Positions 45,962-55,637 of a DNA stretch of 64,000 nt are shown here, one piece after another (the stretch's first letter is position 1; each line of letters begins with the position of its first letter). Origin of the DNA: Planctomycetota bacterium. GTDB lineage: Bacteria; Planctomycetota; UBA1135; GCA-002686595. The notes under the pieces are model-generated. The model saw nothing but the letters and a program-made list of their open reading frames with translations, was not told where the DNA came from and did no database searches. The stretch spans positions 62,001 to 126,000 of the forward strand of contig JACRIN010000015.1 in assembly GCA_016220085.1 (NCBI GenBank). Reading direction: 5' to 3'. The position numbers were made by a program, and so were the translations under genes.

Positions 45962-46789
45962 ATGGATGGAATTCGTCGCGTGTGGCCCTGGCTCGCAGTC
46001 CTGATCTTGCTCTACCTCGCGATCTGCGCGGTCGCGTGGTCGCTCGAGAAGAAGCTCGTGTACTTCCCCGGCCCCGCGCCGTCGACGACCCCGCGCGAGC
46101 TCGGCTTCGAGCAGCAAGACGTCCGCGTGAGGACCCAAGACGGACTGCAGCTTTCCGCGTGGTTCCTGCCCGCGCGCGCGCCGCGCTTCGCGATCCTCGT
46201 GTGCCACGGCAACGCCGGCTCGATCCAAGACCGCATCCCGAAAGCCGAGGCGTTGCTCACCTACGGCGCGAGTGTCTTGCTCTTCGACTACCGCGGGTAC
46301 GGCGCGAGCGAAGGCGACCCGGACGAGCCCGGCACGTACCGCGACGCAGAGGCCGCCTACGACGCGCTCTCCGCGCTCGTCCCCACCTTGCCGATCGTCG
46401 TCTACGGCGAGTCGCTCGGCGGCGCGGTCGCCATCGAACTCGCTCGCCATCGCGGCGTCGCAGCGCTCTTGCTCGAGAGCACGTTCACCTCCCTGCCCGA
46501 CGTCGGCGCGTGCGCCTACCCGTGGCTGCCCGTGCGTTGGCTCGCGTCGCTGCGCTACGACAGCCTCGCCAAGCTCCCAGCGCTCGAATGCCCGATCCTG
46601 ATCGCGCACTCCCGCGACGACGAGGTCGTGCCCTACACCCAGGGCGAGGCCCTCTACGCTGCCGCGCGCGAACCCAAGGTCTTCGTCGAGACCCACGGCG
46701 ACCACAACGCAGGCGGTCTGCTGCTCGATCCCGCTCACGAAGGCGTGCTCGCGGACTTCCTCGCTTCCGCCGCCCGCGCCGTCCGATAG
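45962..46789 (+). CDS. Membrane-anchored alpha/beta hydrolase (ABHD13/BEM46-like)
   Basis: The 275-residue protein has an N-terminal membrane segment (WPWLAVLILLYLAICAVAW) and an alpha/beta hydrolase fold. The oxyanion segment is VCHGNAGS, the nucleophilic serine lies in YGESLGGA, the aspartate in SRDDEVVP and the histidine in THGDHNAGG. This layout fits the BEM46/ABHD13 serine hydrolases; the substrate is unknown. ATG at 45962 comes two bases after gluQ, so it is probably on the same transcript. Confidence 0.88.
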   Translation: MDGIRRVWPWLAVLILLYLAICAVAWSLEKKLVYFPGPAPSTTPRELGFEQQDVRVRTQDGLQLSAWFLPARAPRFAILVCHGNAGSIQDRIPKAEALLTYGASVLLFDYRGYGASEGDPDEPGTYRDAEAAYDALSALVPTLPIVVYGESLGGAVAIELARHRGVAALLLESTFTSLPDVGACAYPWLPVRWLASLRYDSLAKLPALECPILIAHSRDDEVVPYTQGEALYAAAREPKVFVETHGDHNAGGLLLDPAHEGVLADFLASAARAVR

Positions 46790-46794
46790 TCGCC

Positions 46795-46822
46795 TTGACA
46801 CCCGCGCCCGCGCCGCTAACCT
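46795..46822 (+). promoter_or_regulatory. Promoter of tRNA-Asn
   Basis: A perfect TTGACA (46795-46800), a 16-base spacer and TAACCT (46817-46822) predict a start about 9 bases before the tRNA. This is the best -35 in the window. Confidence 0.75.
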
Positions 46823-46838
46823 CTTGCGACTCTCGCGC

Positions 46839-46913
46839 TCCCCGATAGCTCAATGGTAGAGCATGCGGCTGTTAACCGCAGGGTTGTAGGTTCGAGCCCT
46901 ACTCGGGGAGCCA
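46839..46913 (+). tRNA. tRNA-Asn (anticodon GTT)
   Basis: The acceptor TCCCCGA pairs with TCGGGGA, followed by discriminator G and encoded CCA. The anticodon stem GCGG/CCGC encloses CTGTTAA, giving anticodon GTT. Accessory genes begin downstream of it. Confidence 0.97.
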
Positions 46914-47674
46914 TCTCTTCTTTCGCGCTCCTACCCCCTCGCGGCGAGCGCTGAACGGCGCGCCGAGAGCGCGCTGCGAGAGGTGGTCCCAAGTCGCGCA
47001 CCCAGCGTGAGTTGCGCGCACGGTTTCGAGCGGCCCGTTCTCCGTTTGCACGAGGACGATCGGGTGCCCGATCCCGACCACGGCGAGGATGATCGGACCC
47101 CGATCCCGACCGCTCTGCAAACTCTCTGAGAGCCCCGATTTTCTGTTAAGCGTTCGGGGCGCGGCCCCTCGAACTTGCCGCAGAATCCGACCACGCGACG
47201 CGTTCGTTCGGGCTCCGGGTAGCGCGCGGACGAGTCGGTGCGTGTCGTGCAGCACGGCCAGCCGTTCGATTCCCTCTCTCGGCGCCGACTCGAACACCGA
47301 GCCGCAGTGATGGCGACGGAGCCGACGGGCCGGAGCACCGACGTACTTGCGCACCCCGTCGGCCTTCCGGCCGCGCGGCATTGCGGGTCGAGGCTCGGAT
47401 TGCGCGGCCGCGCGGGCGACCAGTCCTGGATAGGGCGACGATGCGCTCGATTCGAGCGGACGCGAGCTGCGCACGCTTTGAATCGGGCGCTCCGCTACGA
47501 AGCTGTTGGCGAGTCCGTGCGCGCCGCGCCGCTGTCGTGCCTTGACTGCCTGCGGCTAGCCGAGCTAGTGTGCAGGTACGGATCCTCGGGCTGCGACGCA
47601 CCCGTTCTGTGCGGGAGCATGGCTACCGCGCGCCCGCGGTGCACTGTGACTCAGAATCTCTGGAGGAATCGCGC
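46914..47674. other. Gene-poor 760-base region downstream of tRNA-Asn
   Basis: Frames of up to about 190 codons exist on the minus strand but show no family features and mixed codon use, so I do not annotate a gene. Near the right end TTGACT (47542-47547), an 18-base spacer and TAGTGT (47566-47571) could be the promoter of the next gene. This may be degenerate mobile-element sequence. Confidence 0.4.
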
Positions 47675-49498
47675 ATGTCAGTCCGAACGATCGAATCCGT
47701 GTCTCGCCGCGCTGCAATGGGCATCGGTGCCTCGGCTGCGGTTGTGCTTACGGCCTTCGGCCAGGCGCCGAGTCAGGTAACCGAGGGAGCAATCGCTGCG
47801 GTCCCGATCGACCTCGAGCTTACGGCCGACGGATCTCGAGCCGTCGTTCGAAGCGTAGACGAGGCAGGTAGCATCACGAACAACTCCGTGATCAGCGTCT
47901 GGGACACATCCACCGGCGGCGCCCTCGCGACGAGCGCAAACAATCCGGCGAACTTCTGTATCGGGGCAGGCGCTGCCGTACCGTCCCCCTTCGCGTCCGA
48001 TGCTGTGCGCGTCGTGGGTACGAAGGGCGTGCTGATCGCCGATGAAGTGGGAGGAAGTCGGACGCTCGTGGACATCGTTGAGGCATCCACGCCTAGTTGC
48101 CTCTCGAACTGGGCGCTCCCCGGCACGCCGACCAGCATTGCGACCGACTACGGTGGACAGGCACACGACCTCGACATCACGCCCGACGGGAAGTGGGCCA
48201 TCGTCAACTGTCGAAACTGGATTCATGTCTTCGACCTGTCGGCGCCGACGCAGCCGCCCTACTCACGGAACACTGGCGCAGTAGGCACGCGGCCAGGCTG
48301 GTCCCCCGCCACATTCGCCGTCGAAGTCGGACAGGCGGTCGACTCCGTCGTTGCGACGCTCGACCGCGCGATCGTCGTGCAAGGAGCGGAGGACACCGGG
48401 AGTGGGTTCTTCCCGATCGTCACGATCATCGACTTGTCCGGTGCCACCCCGACATTCCATCAGATCGATTTGCGGCAGACGATGCTCGATCTCGGCTTGT
48501 CCCAAGTCGATCCCCACGATGTCGCGATCACGCCCCAGTTGGACACTTACGACACGCCGACACTCGCGGTCGTGACGTGCGACTACGCCGTGTCCCTCTT
48601 CGACCTCGGCGCCATCGTGCACGTGAACACGATCGCTACGCCAGGAATCTGGCGCCGCTACCGCATCCAAGCGGACTCCGTCGAAATGACCTACGGCCGT
48701 GCTGTAGTAACTGGCTGGTCGTTGTCCGGGGTCCCGACGTGGTCAGCAAAAGTCTTCGGACTCCACGGAAACCCGTCCCACGCACCGGTCCCGGAGTTGG
48801 TCGAAGTCGCGAGCTTCGATGGAATCGCGACCTCGGGGCTCGTTCCGCACGACCTGGACATCCACCGCGACGCCGATTCGGCGCTGGTCAAGCTGGCAGG
48901 TCAGTCCACAAGCTCGAATCTCGTCATCTCCGCACTGGCTTCGGCATCACCGTCGGCGACTTTCGTGCCGAGCTCGGGGACGCCTTTCGCGGATTGGACG
49001 AACTTCCCAGGCGGCGAGGTGTCGTGGGTCTCCGACTCGGTGCTGACGTGCTCGGTGCGCGTTGCGGGGCAGGATCACCGCTACGGAGTCACCATCGGCG
49101 GCGCCATGGGAACGAAGATCTCAGGCAAAGTCGATATCGTCGACATGGACTCGGCGTCGCTGGTCACGACGCTCGGCGGCAACGGTTCAAGCACCTACGA
49201 CATGCCTACGGACATCGCTTTCTCCTCGCTCAAGAAGCGCCTCTTCGTACGATGTGAAGCACCGCCGGATGAGCTGCCGCCTGCGACGACAGGAAGAGAC
49301 GTGCTCGCTGCGAACTTCGGGCAGTTTCCCCCGACGCTTGAGGTGGGCAATGGACCGTTCATTGGCGGGCGCGGACTCGTGCGGCGCGCCTTGGACTCCA
49401 TGGTCGTGCACCGAAACCACGCAATCAGCGTTTCGGAGAACGACCCTGACGAGGAACCCGTCCAGACGGGCTACGTCCACACAGTGATTGTGCCTTAG
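47675..49498 (+). CDS. Exported protein of unknown function, probable Tat substrate
   Basis: The 607-residue protein starts at an ATG with a strong GGAGG eight bases upstream. The N-terminus carries SRRAAMGIGASAAVVLTAFGQA, a twin-arginine followed by a moderately hydrophobic stretch, so Tat export is plausible. The body has short repeats of the form PHDLDITPDG or PHDVAITPQL with WAIV and VFDLS, similar to beta-propeller (YVTN/WD-like) blades. Codon use is visibly less GC-biased than in the core genes. It shares orientation and a 13-base gap with the next exported protein. Confidence 0.8.
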   Translation: MSVRTIESVSRRAAMGIGASAAVVLTAFGQAPSQVTEGAIAAVPIDLELTADGSRAVVRSVDEAGSITNNSVISVWDTSTGGALATSANNPANFCIGAGAAVPSPFASDAVRVVGTKGVLIADEVGGSRTLVDIVEASTPSCLSNWALPGTPTSIATDYGGQAHDLDITPDGKWAIVNCRNWIHVFDLSAPTQPPYSRNTGAVGTRPGWSPATFAVEVGQAVDSVVATLDRAIVVQGAEDTGSGFFPIVTIIDLSGATPTFHQIDLRQTMLDLGLSQVDPHDVAITPQLDTYDTPTLAVVTCDYAVSLFDLGAIVHVNTIATPGIWRRYRIQADSVEMTYGRAVVTGWSLSGVPTWSAKVFGLHGNPSHAPVPELVEVASFDGIATSGLVPHDLDIHRDADSALVKLAGQSTSSNLVISALASASPSATFVPSSGTPFADWTNFPGGEVSWVSDSVLTCSVRVAGQDHRYGVTIGGAMGTKISGKVDIVDMDSASLVTTLGGNGSSTYDMPTDIAFSSLKKRLFVRCEAPPDELPPATTGRDVLAANFGQFPPTLEVGNGPFIGGRGLVRRALDSMVVHRNHAISVSENDPDEEPVQTGYVHTVIVP

Positions 49499-49511
49499 TC
49501 GAGGGATGCAC

Positions 49512-51329
49512 ATGGCTCCCATCGCGCTGTCGCCCTGCCCTCACCCCCGCTCGCGGCGTCCGTCGATCGGGCGTTGGACTCGGCGAGTGTTGCTTCTGCT
49601 CGTGTCGCTCGGCGTGCTTTCGCGCACGACGAGTGCGGCTCAGATCTGCTCCACCGAATGGATCAGTACTCCCGGAGGCGGGCAATGGGCTTTGGGGGAC
49701 AGCACGCTGTCGTCGCTTTCGAGCGACGGGCGTTACGTGTCGTTCCACAGCGGCGCCTCCAACCTCGTCACCGGGGACAACAACGGAAAGCCCGACGTCT
49801 TCGTCGTCGATCGTTGGACACACACGATCGAGCGCGTGAGCGTCGGAACGGGCGGGATCCAAGGCAATGGGAGTTCTGGGTTCCCCGACATCTCCGGCGA
49901 CGGCCGCTTCGTGGTGTTCCTCAGCGCCAGCACCAATCTTGACCCGGGCGACACACACCCCGCGTGGGACGTCTATCGCCACGATCGGCAGACCCACACC
50001 ACCCTGTTGGTGAGCAAGCATCTAGCGCCACCCACCAAACCCAATGGCGGCGCGTCGGAACCGAATGTCACCCCCGACGGGCGATTTGCGGTGTTCAACT
50101 ACGGCGAGGATATCGTTGCACCGGGTGACACGAACGGACAACTGGACGTGTTCCTGACCGACATGTTGACGGGAGTCACCGAGCTAATCAGTCTCTCCTC
50201 GGACCAAGTCCAAGGAAACAGGCAGTCCGGCAATGGTGCCGTCTCCGCGGACGGTCGATATGTCGCGTTCGTCTCGTGGGCGTCGAATTGGTATCCCGGA
50301 TGCCAAGCCTGGGAGAGTTTCGCCTACGTCCGCGACCGCTCGACTGGCACACTGCTCCCGGTCAATCTGACGCAGGAGGGCGTCCTGGATCCGACCGGCT
50401 ACGTCGCGGAATCGATCGACCTTTCGGAAGATGGCCGATACCTGGTGTACAAGCGCCTGTGGTACGGAAGCGAAGACGTCGCACCCATGTGGCTCGGTGG
50501 CTTGCTGGTGCGCGACTTGGTGGCCGGCACGGTCGAGCCGATCGCGTATAGCGTCTTCGGAAACAACACTTCGCTGCCATGGACCCAGTTCGGTGGCTCG
50601 GAGAATCCTGCGATCTCCGCCGACGGACGGTTCATCGCGTTCCAGAGCTACTTCCAGGAACTCGTGCTTCACTCCGGCAACATCGGCCCCAACATCTTCG
50701 TCCATGATCGGCTGACCGGACTCACGCAGCCTGCGAGCCTCGGTCCGAACGGCCAATGGCCGAGCATCCCGGGTCAGACCTACGCCGAAGCGCTGTACCC
50801 CGCGATCTCCGCCGACGGCAGCACGGTCAGCTTCACGTGCGAAGCGCCGAGCTTCGGCTCGGGTAACGCCTGGTACAACATCTACGTGCGCAGTTGCGAC
50901 TGGTCGGCGCCGCAGATCTACTGCGAGCCGCAGCGCAACTCGTTCGGTTGCAAGTCCGCGATCGAGTTCTCCGGCGCACCGAGCGCCACCGCCGGCGAAG
51001 GCTTCACGGTGCGCGCGCGCCGACTGGTCAGCTCGAGTCGCGGCTTCCTCTTCTACGGCACGGGCTATCCGTGCTTGATGCCTTTCCAAGGCGGCTACCT
51101 CTGCATGGACCCGCCGATCGTCCACGTGAGGATGGAGTCGACCGGCGGAAGTGCTTCGCCCGATTGCACGGGCAGCTTGTCGGTCGACTTCAACGCCTGG
51201 ATCGCGAGCGGCGCCGATCCGAGGCTCGTCGCCGGCGAGAACGTCGCGCTTCAAGCTTGGAGCCGCGACCCCGGCTCTCCCTTCGGCACGAACCTCACTG
51301 ACGCCGTCACTTTCGTGATCGCGCCGTAG
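49512..51329 (+). CDS. Exported PD40-type beta-propeller with planctomycete C-terminal domain
   Basis: The 605-residue protein has a signal peptide (RRVLLLLVSLGVLSRTTSAA). At least five propeller units recur with SSDGRYVSF, SGDGRFVVF, TPDGRFAVF, SADGRYVAF, SADGRFIAFQS and SADGSTVSF, the TolB/PD40 pattern. The last ~135 residues form the same domain as in the exported proteins at 21749 and 23405: YCEPQRNSFGCKSAI, FYGTG, PFQGGYLC, DFNAWIASGADPRLVAG and RDPGSPFGTNLTDA. The ATG at 49512 has GAGGG six bases upstream; the ATG at 49506 would lack spacing. Ligand unknown. Confidence 0.88.
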   Translation: MAPIALSPCPHPRSRRPSIGRWTRRVLLLLVSLGVLSRTTSAAQICSTEWISTPGGGQWALGDSTLSSLSSDGRYVSFHSGASNLVTGDNNGKPDVFVVDRWTHTIERVSVGTGGIQGNGSSGFPDISGDGRFVVFLSASTNLDPGDTHPAWDVYRHDRQTHTTLLVSKHLAPPTKPNGGASEPNVTPDGRFAVFNYGEDIVAPGDTNGQLDVFLTDMLTGVTELISLSSDQVQGNRQSGNGAVSADGRYVAFVSWASNWYPGCQAWESFAYVRDRSTGTLLPVNLTQEGVLDPTGYVAESIDLSEDGRYLVYKRLWYGSEDVAPMWLGGLLVRDLVAGTVEPIAYSVFGNNTSLPWTQFGGSENPAISADGRFIAFQSYFQELVLHSGNIGPNIFVHDRLTGLTQPASLGPNGQWPSIPGQTYAEALYPAISADGSTVSFTCEAPSFGSGNAWYNIYVRSCDWSAPQIYCEPQRNSFGCKSAIEFSGAPSATAGEGFTVRARRLVSSSRGFLFYGTGYPCLMPFQGGYLCMDPPIVHVRMESTGGSASPDCTGSLSVDFNAWIASGADPRLVAGENVALQAWSRDPGSPFGTNLTDAVTFVIAP

Positions 51330-51396
51330 CGGCAAACGTTCGGCCGGTTTGGAGCTCTTGCTCCGTCCGCCAGATGCAATCGCTCGCGCCAGGGCG

Positions 51397-51756
51397 TCAA
51401 CCGACGGAAGCAGAATGCGAGGTCGGGCAGCCGTCGGCGGCACGTCGACCACCGCACGCGTTGCGGAGCTCGCGTTCCGAACGACATCGATGTGAGAACA
51501 GCAGATCCTCCTGCGTCTCGACAGGAAGCATCAGCATGTTCACGACCTGCGTGAGACGCGCTCTGCTCAGGCCGAGCAGGCGAGCGGCGCTCGCGTAGTC
51601 GGCGAGTGCGCCGGACTCGATCTGGCGCTCGATCCAGTACGCCAGCGCGAGCCTGCGCGCGAGACGGCTCGGTCCGGGAACGCACGGCAGCTTCGGAGGC
51701 TTCGGCTGAGCCGCCTTCGGCCTCGGTAGATCGGTCTTGAAGCGCACGCTGGTCAT
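51397..51756 (-). CDS. Small helix-turn-helix protein downstream of the recombinase
   Basis: The 119-residue basic protein has a helix-turn-helix-like segment LADYASAARLLGLSRARLTQVVNM around residues 50-75, so DNA binding is likely. Its ATG at 51756 overlaps the recombinase stop by four bases (ATGA), so it is translated from the recombinase transcript. Proteins of this kind commonly follow large serine recombinases; a regulatory or recombination-directing role is inferred. Confidence 0.65.
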   Translation of the reverse strand: MTSVRFKTDLPRPKAAQPKPPKLPCVPGPSRLARRLALAYWIERQIESGALADYASAARLLGLSRARLTQVVNMLMLPVETQEDLLFSHRCRSERELRNACGGRRAADGCPTSHSASVG

Positions 51757-53189
51757 GCGGACCTCCGGGCGGACTGGCCCGCGAGGGACTTGATGCCCGT
51801 CGCGCGGAACACGAGTTCGACCTCCTCGGCCTTCACGTCGAACATCACGCGCTCGATTAGCAGGTTCAAGACGCGGATCTTCTCGTGGGTCACGAGCTGC
51901 TCCCACAGCGGGTCGAACTCGGCGAGCACTGTGCGTATGTCCGCGGCGTCGAAGGTCCGCAGGTCCATCGCGACGAGCTCGGACTTCAACTCGCGCACGC
52001 GTCGGCCGACGACCTCCAGCGACTGGTTCGTCTCCTCCATCCGCTCGACGAGCCCGACGACACCGCGCGCGATCGCGTCGATCAGGTTCTTGCGCTCGGC
52101 GTCGAGGCGCTTGAACTCGCGCTCGGCGTCACGCAGCTCGCGCTCCACCTCGGGGCGACGCTCGTCGACCGACCGCTTCGCAGCTTCGAGCGCGGCCGCG
52201 ATCGACGTCTCGTCGCGCCCGATGTCGCGAATCCGATCGATCACGAAGTCGTCGAGCTTGCCCGCGCTGATGCGACTGCCCGGGCACGCGCTCGCGCCTT
52301 GGTCGTGCATCGTCCGGCACTCGTAGTAGCGCCAGCGCTTTACGTCGCGCGCCGAGTACGTGTGCACCATCGGCGCGCCGCACACGCCGCAGAACGCGAG
52401 CCCGCGCAGCAACGCCCCGAACTTGTTGCGCATCGCCGCCGCGCCGTTGCGGCGATTGCTCCCGAGTCTGTTCTGCACGGCCTCCCACAGCTCGACCGGC
52501 ACGATCCCCTCGTGCTGGCCCTCGTGGAGCTTCTTCTCGAACTCGACCTTCCCGATGAACGCCGCCTGGCGCAGCAGCGCGGTCAGGTTCGTCTTGTCGA
52601 ACCGGCCGCCGTGCGACGTCCGGCCGTTCTTGCCGGTCCAGGACTTCGTGCGCCAGCCGCGAGCGTTGAGCTCCTCCACCGTGCCCATCACCGATCCCAG
52701 GCTCAGGTAGAGCTCAAAGATCGCGTTTACGCGAACCGCCTCCTCCGGGATCGGCACGAGCTTGCGATCGACGACCGTATACCCGAGCGGCGGCCTTCCC
52801 CCGGTGTACATGCCTCGCCGCCGAGCGGCCTGCATCTTGTCGCGCGTTCGCTCGCTGATCTGCTCGCGCTCGAACTCCGCGAAGGTCGCGAGGAGGTTGA
52901 GCGTCATCCGCCCCACCGCGCTCGATGTCTGGAATTGCTGGGTGACGCTTACGAAGGTGACGTCGCGCGCCCGGAAGGTCTCCATCAGCTTGGAGAAGTC
53001 GAGCAAGCTGCGGCTCAGGCGGTCGATCTTGTAAACGGCGACCACGTCGACTTTGCCCGCGTCGACGTCGGCCATCAGGCGCTGGAACGCGGGGCAGTCG
53101 GTGTTCGCGCCGGTGTAGCCGCCGTCGTCGTAGCGATCGGGGAGCGCGACCCATCCGCTCTCGCGCTGGCTCGCGATGTGTGCGGTGCA
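51753..53189 (-). pseudogene. Serine recombinase lacking its catalytic N-terminus
   Basis: About 478 residues are preserved: the rest of the resolvase domain (WVALPDRYDDGGYTGANTD, VVAVYKIDRLSRSLLDF), the FEREQISERTRDKM helix, the recombinase domain, the zinc-ribbon cysteines (CGVCGAPMVH, then C-R...C-P) and a C-terminal coiled coil. The first ~40 residues of the family, including the nucleophilic serine (Y-x-R-V-S), are absent. Homology begins abruptly at CTAHIASQ near 53189, where the frame joins an unrelated helix-turn-helix gene in another frame. There is no good start codon, so it is probably a non-functional deletion product. Confidence 0.8.
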
Positions 53190-53455
53190 GCCTTCGGCCC
53201 GGCCCAACCCGCGAAGTTCCGCGTCCCCCACTTCTGCCCCGTGATCTTGAGGCGCTTCTCCTCGCGCAGGCGAAGCAGCGGCAGCTCGATGTCCTTCTTC
53301 GCGAGCCCGAACCCGGCCTGGATCTGCTCCGCGCTGCACCCGGCGTTCGACTTCACGAACGCAAGGCTCTTCTCGGCGTCGGCCGCGACCTGTTTGTATC
53401 CGTCACAGCCGATCCGCTTGGAACGGCTAGCCACCGTTCGCGATGGCCACCCCAC
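53075..53455 (-). CDS. Helix-turn-helix protein fused out of frame to the recombinase
   Basis: The first ~88 of 126 residues look genuine: GYKQVAADAEKSLAFVKSN, then SAEQIQAGFGLAKKDIELP and LRLREEKRLKITGQKWGTRNF, resembling a small winged-helix DNA-binding domain. The last ~38 residues (SRASARADGS...) merely read the recombinase DNA in the wrong frame, so its original C-terminus is gone. The start is a GTG at 53455 without a clear ribosome-binding site; another GTG lies seven codons in. It lies ten bases after the upstream membrane-protein gene. Confidence 0.5.
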   Translation of the reverse strand: MGWPSRTVASRSKRIGCDGYKQVAADAEKSLAFVKSNAGCSAEQIQAGFGLAKKDIELPLLRLREEKRLKITGQKWGTRNFAGWAGPKAAPHTSRASARADGSRSPIATTTAATPARTPTAPRSSA

Positions 53456-53464
53456 GTCCGCGCG

Positions 53465-55588
53465 TCAACGGTGCTCCACCAGCAGCTCGCCCAGCTCGAG
53501 GAGCTGTTCCCTGATCAGTCGCAACGGAATCACGCATCGCTCGCCGCGCGCATCACCCACCACGAGTTCCAGCGCAACGCCGGCTGGCAGTCCGCGTAGC
53601 TCGAAGCTGTTCGCGCCCGTGCGCCCCGCCAGCCCACGCGCGTCTATCGGCCAACGCCAGCACTCGCCCGTTCCGACCAAGCGCACGCCGAGGTCCACGG
53701 CCCAGTTGACTTCTTCACCGCAGTAAGTTCCGCGCACTTGCCCGCGCACGCACGTGTTCGTGCGCTTGAACGGCAGCTCGAGGAACTCGATCCGCTCCAA
53801 CCTCGAGCCGGAGCGCGACGGAACGTCCAACGGTCCGACATAGGAGAGCTCGCTCTTGGGCATCCACGCGATGAGTTCGTGGCGGCCCGGATCGAACGAC
53901 TCAGAGGCGTCGAAGAAGCTGCCGTACATGGTGCCGAGCGTCACACGCTGCCAAACCGAGCCGTCGTGCGTCGCGAACGCGAAGGCGCACTCGCTCACGC
54001 GGGTCCGATCGGGCGCGATGGCACACACCACGAGCTGGACTCCCGGAGGGCGGCGTTCCGAAACCACGAGCTCCAGCTTCTTCGGTCCACGACTCAGGTC
54101 GATGTCGACCACGACCGGCTCGAACTCTCCCTCCCCGCGCGGCACGAAGCGCAGACGCGTGAGCCCCGACCAATCGCCATGCAGCACCAAGCCACCATAC
54201 AGTCCCGCGCACAGCACACGTGTCGGCCAGCCCTCAAGCTCGAGTTCGTAGTCGCCGCGGATCCAGCCATCCGAGCGGGTCCGCATATCGACCTCGAGGG
54301 CCACGCTCGTCGCGTCCAAGCGCACCTCGCCAACGTCCGTCATTACGCCAGCCGCCGCCGCGGCCTTCAGCACGAAACGGTGCGCGTGACCCTCGCCGGC
54401 AGTCACGACTTCGATCTCGTGCATGCCGTCGGACAACGGCCACAGCGAGAACTCCCGCTCCTGGTGCTGGGAGCGAAGCCCGCTCGAACGGTCACGGGCA
54501 TCGGGCTCGAGCCGGAACTTGTCACAGGAATCGCGGTCGTCTTCCCAGTCGATGTCGGACAGCTCGCCAGCTCGGGCCAAGCGCCCGCGCACACCGCCGA
54601 GAGGCACGAACTCGATGTACGCATCGATGGGAGTGTCGGTACGCTCGATCGGAGTGAGCTCGACGACGATCGGCGCGAAGCCCGGCGGGATCGAGCTCTG
54701 GCCGCTGCGCGCGTCGCAGGCGACGAGCCACAGCGCCGTTCGCAGCGGCGCATCCTCGAACTCGAGCGTGAACTCGCCACGACGATCGTCGACGCGCGTG
54801 AGCTCCGGCGTGCGTCCCTCCGGCGCAACGAGCGGATTCCATTCGAAGCACTGTGATGTGCTGGCGTCCTCGAGGAAGCGGGCGTCGCCGAAGCGCAACA
54901 GTCGCTCGGGCGGCGACTCGAACAAGGCCACGGTTCCGCAGGCCGCGGCCTCGGCCGGCACGACGACGTGCACGCGACACAATCCCCGGGGTTCGTCCTC
55001 GGCATCGGCTACCCGCTCGCTTGCGGACCAGCCCTGTCGCTCCGAAGCGGATGGCGGTATGACGGCGTTGCGTGACGGCGAGGCGGCGTCGTCGCTCGCG
55101 ATCGACGCGAGTTCGCAACCGGCGCGCGAGGGTGCCGCGTCGCGCGCCGAACTCTCGGCGGCATTTCCGTCGAAGTCGACGGCCGCGCCGAGCATCCACA
55201 CCGCCACCGCGAGCAGGACCAGCGACACGACTGCGAGCTTCACCCCGCTCGCCCCAGCAACGTGCGTTCCTCGCGTCCGGCGCGTCGCCGCAGCGTTAGG
55301 GCGATGGAGCGCTGTTCCGACTCCGGAACAGCGGCGTCGGCCGGACCTTTGCGTCCAGTGCTGCTCGCTGCGGCGGAGGCCGACGCGCGAATGACCCCCG
55401 AGCATGTACTTGTGGTGGCCGAGGCCGTACCACCACGGTTCGTACGAGCCCGCGCCCGTGATCGCGCCGGCGGCGATTCGCGCGTGCTGCGCGGCCCTGA
55501 CTGCGGCGGCCGCTGCAGACTCATCGCTCTGCTCACCGAGCGATCCGTCGTGCGCAGGATCCTCGCTCACCTGGGGAAGCTGGATCAC
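53465..55588 (-). CDS. Membrane-anchored protein of unknown function
   Basis: From the GTG at 55588 (GAGGAG six bases upstream) the frame gives 707 residues. It comprises a ~115-residue polar N-terminal part (with GLGHHKYMLGG), one membrane segment (VKLAVVSLVLLAVAVWMLG) and a ~570-residue extracytoplasmic part rich in beta-strand sequence resembling carboxypeptidase-regulatory or Cna-B-like modules. An alternative GTG at 55243, right at the membrane segment, would give 592 residues. No enzyme motif is visible. The leader around 55588 is duplicated at 57374 ahead of another small gene. Confidence 0.6.
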   Translation of the reverse strand: MIQLPQVSEDPAHDGSLGEQSDESAAAAAVRAAQHARIAAGAITGAGSYEPWWYGLGHHKYMLGGHSRVGLRRSEQHWTQRSGRRRCSGVGTALHRPNAAATRRTRGTHVAGASGVKLAVVSLVLLAVAVWMLGAAVDFDGNAAESSARDAAPSRAGCELASIASDDAASPSRNAVIPPSASERQGWSASERVADAEDEPRGLCRVHVVVPAEAAACGTVALFESPPERLLRFGDARFLEDASTSQCFEWNPLVAPEGRTPELTRVDDRRGEFTLEFEDAPLRTALWLVACDARSGQSSIPPGFAPIVVELTPIERTDTPIDAYIEFVPLGGVRGRLARAGELSDIDWEDDRDSCDKFRLEPDARDRSSGLRSQHQEREFSLWPLSDGMHEIEVVTAGEGHAHRFVLKAAAAAGVMTDVGEVRLDATSVALEVDMRTRSDGWIRGDYELELEGWPTRVLCAGLYGGLVLHGDWSGLTRLRFVPRGEGEFEPVVVDIDLSRGPKKLELVVSERRPPGVQLVVCAIAPDRTRVSECAFAFATHDGSVWQRVTLGTMYGSFFDASESFDPGRHELIAWMPKSELSYVGPLDVPSRSGSRLERIEFLELPFKRTNTCVRGQVRGTYCGEEVNWAVDLGVRLVGTGECWRWPIDARGLAGRTGANSFELRGLPAGVALELVVGDARGERCVIPLRLIREQLLELGELLVEHR

Positions 55589-55637
55589 GGGGATCTCCTC
55601 GGTTGGGGACGACGCGAGAGTACGCCGGGATGCCGAG
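55578..55637. repeat. Duplicated leader, copy A
   Basis: These 60 bases closely match 57364-57415, with the same AGCTGGATCA, GGGGATCTCC and GGTTGGGGA blocks in the same order; copy A has an extra eight-base stretch. Both contain the ribosome-binding site and first codons of a minus-strand gene. Confidence 0.7.

Noticed and set aside
29100-47220. Similarity between 29106 (plus) and 47200 (minus), both with CGAACGAACGC
   Set aside because: Only 11 bases are identical and flanking matches are weak, as expected by chance at this GC content.
46899-47474. Minus-strand frame of about 190 codons beside tRNA-Asn
   Set aside because: It overlaps the tRNA, has no ribosome-binding site or family features, and its codon pattern is not gene-like.
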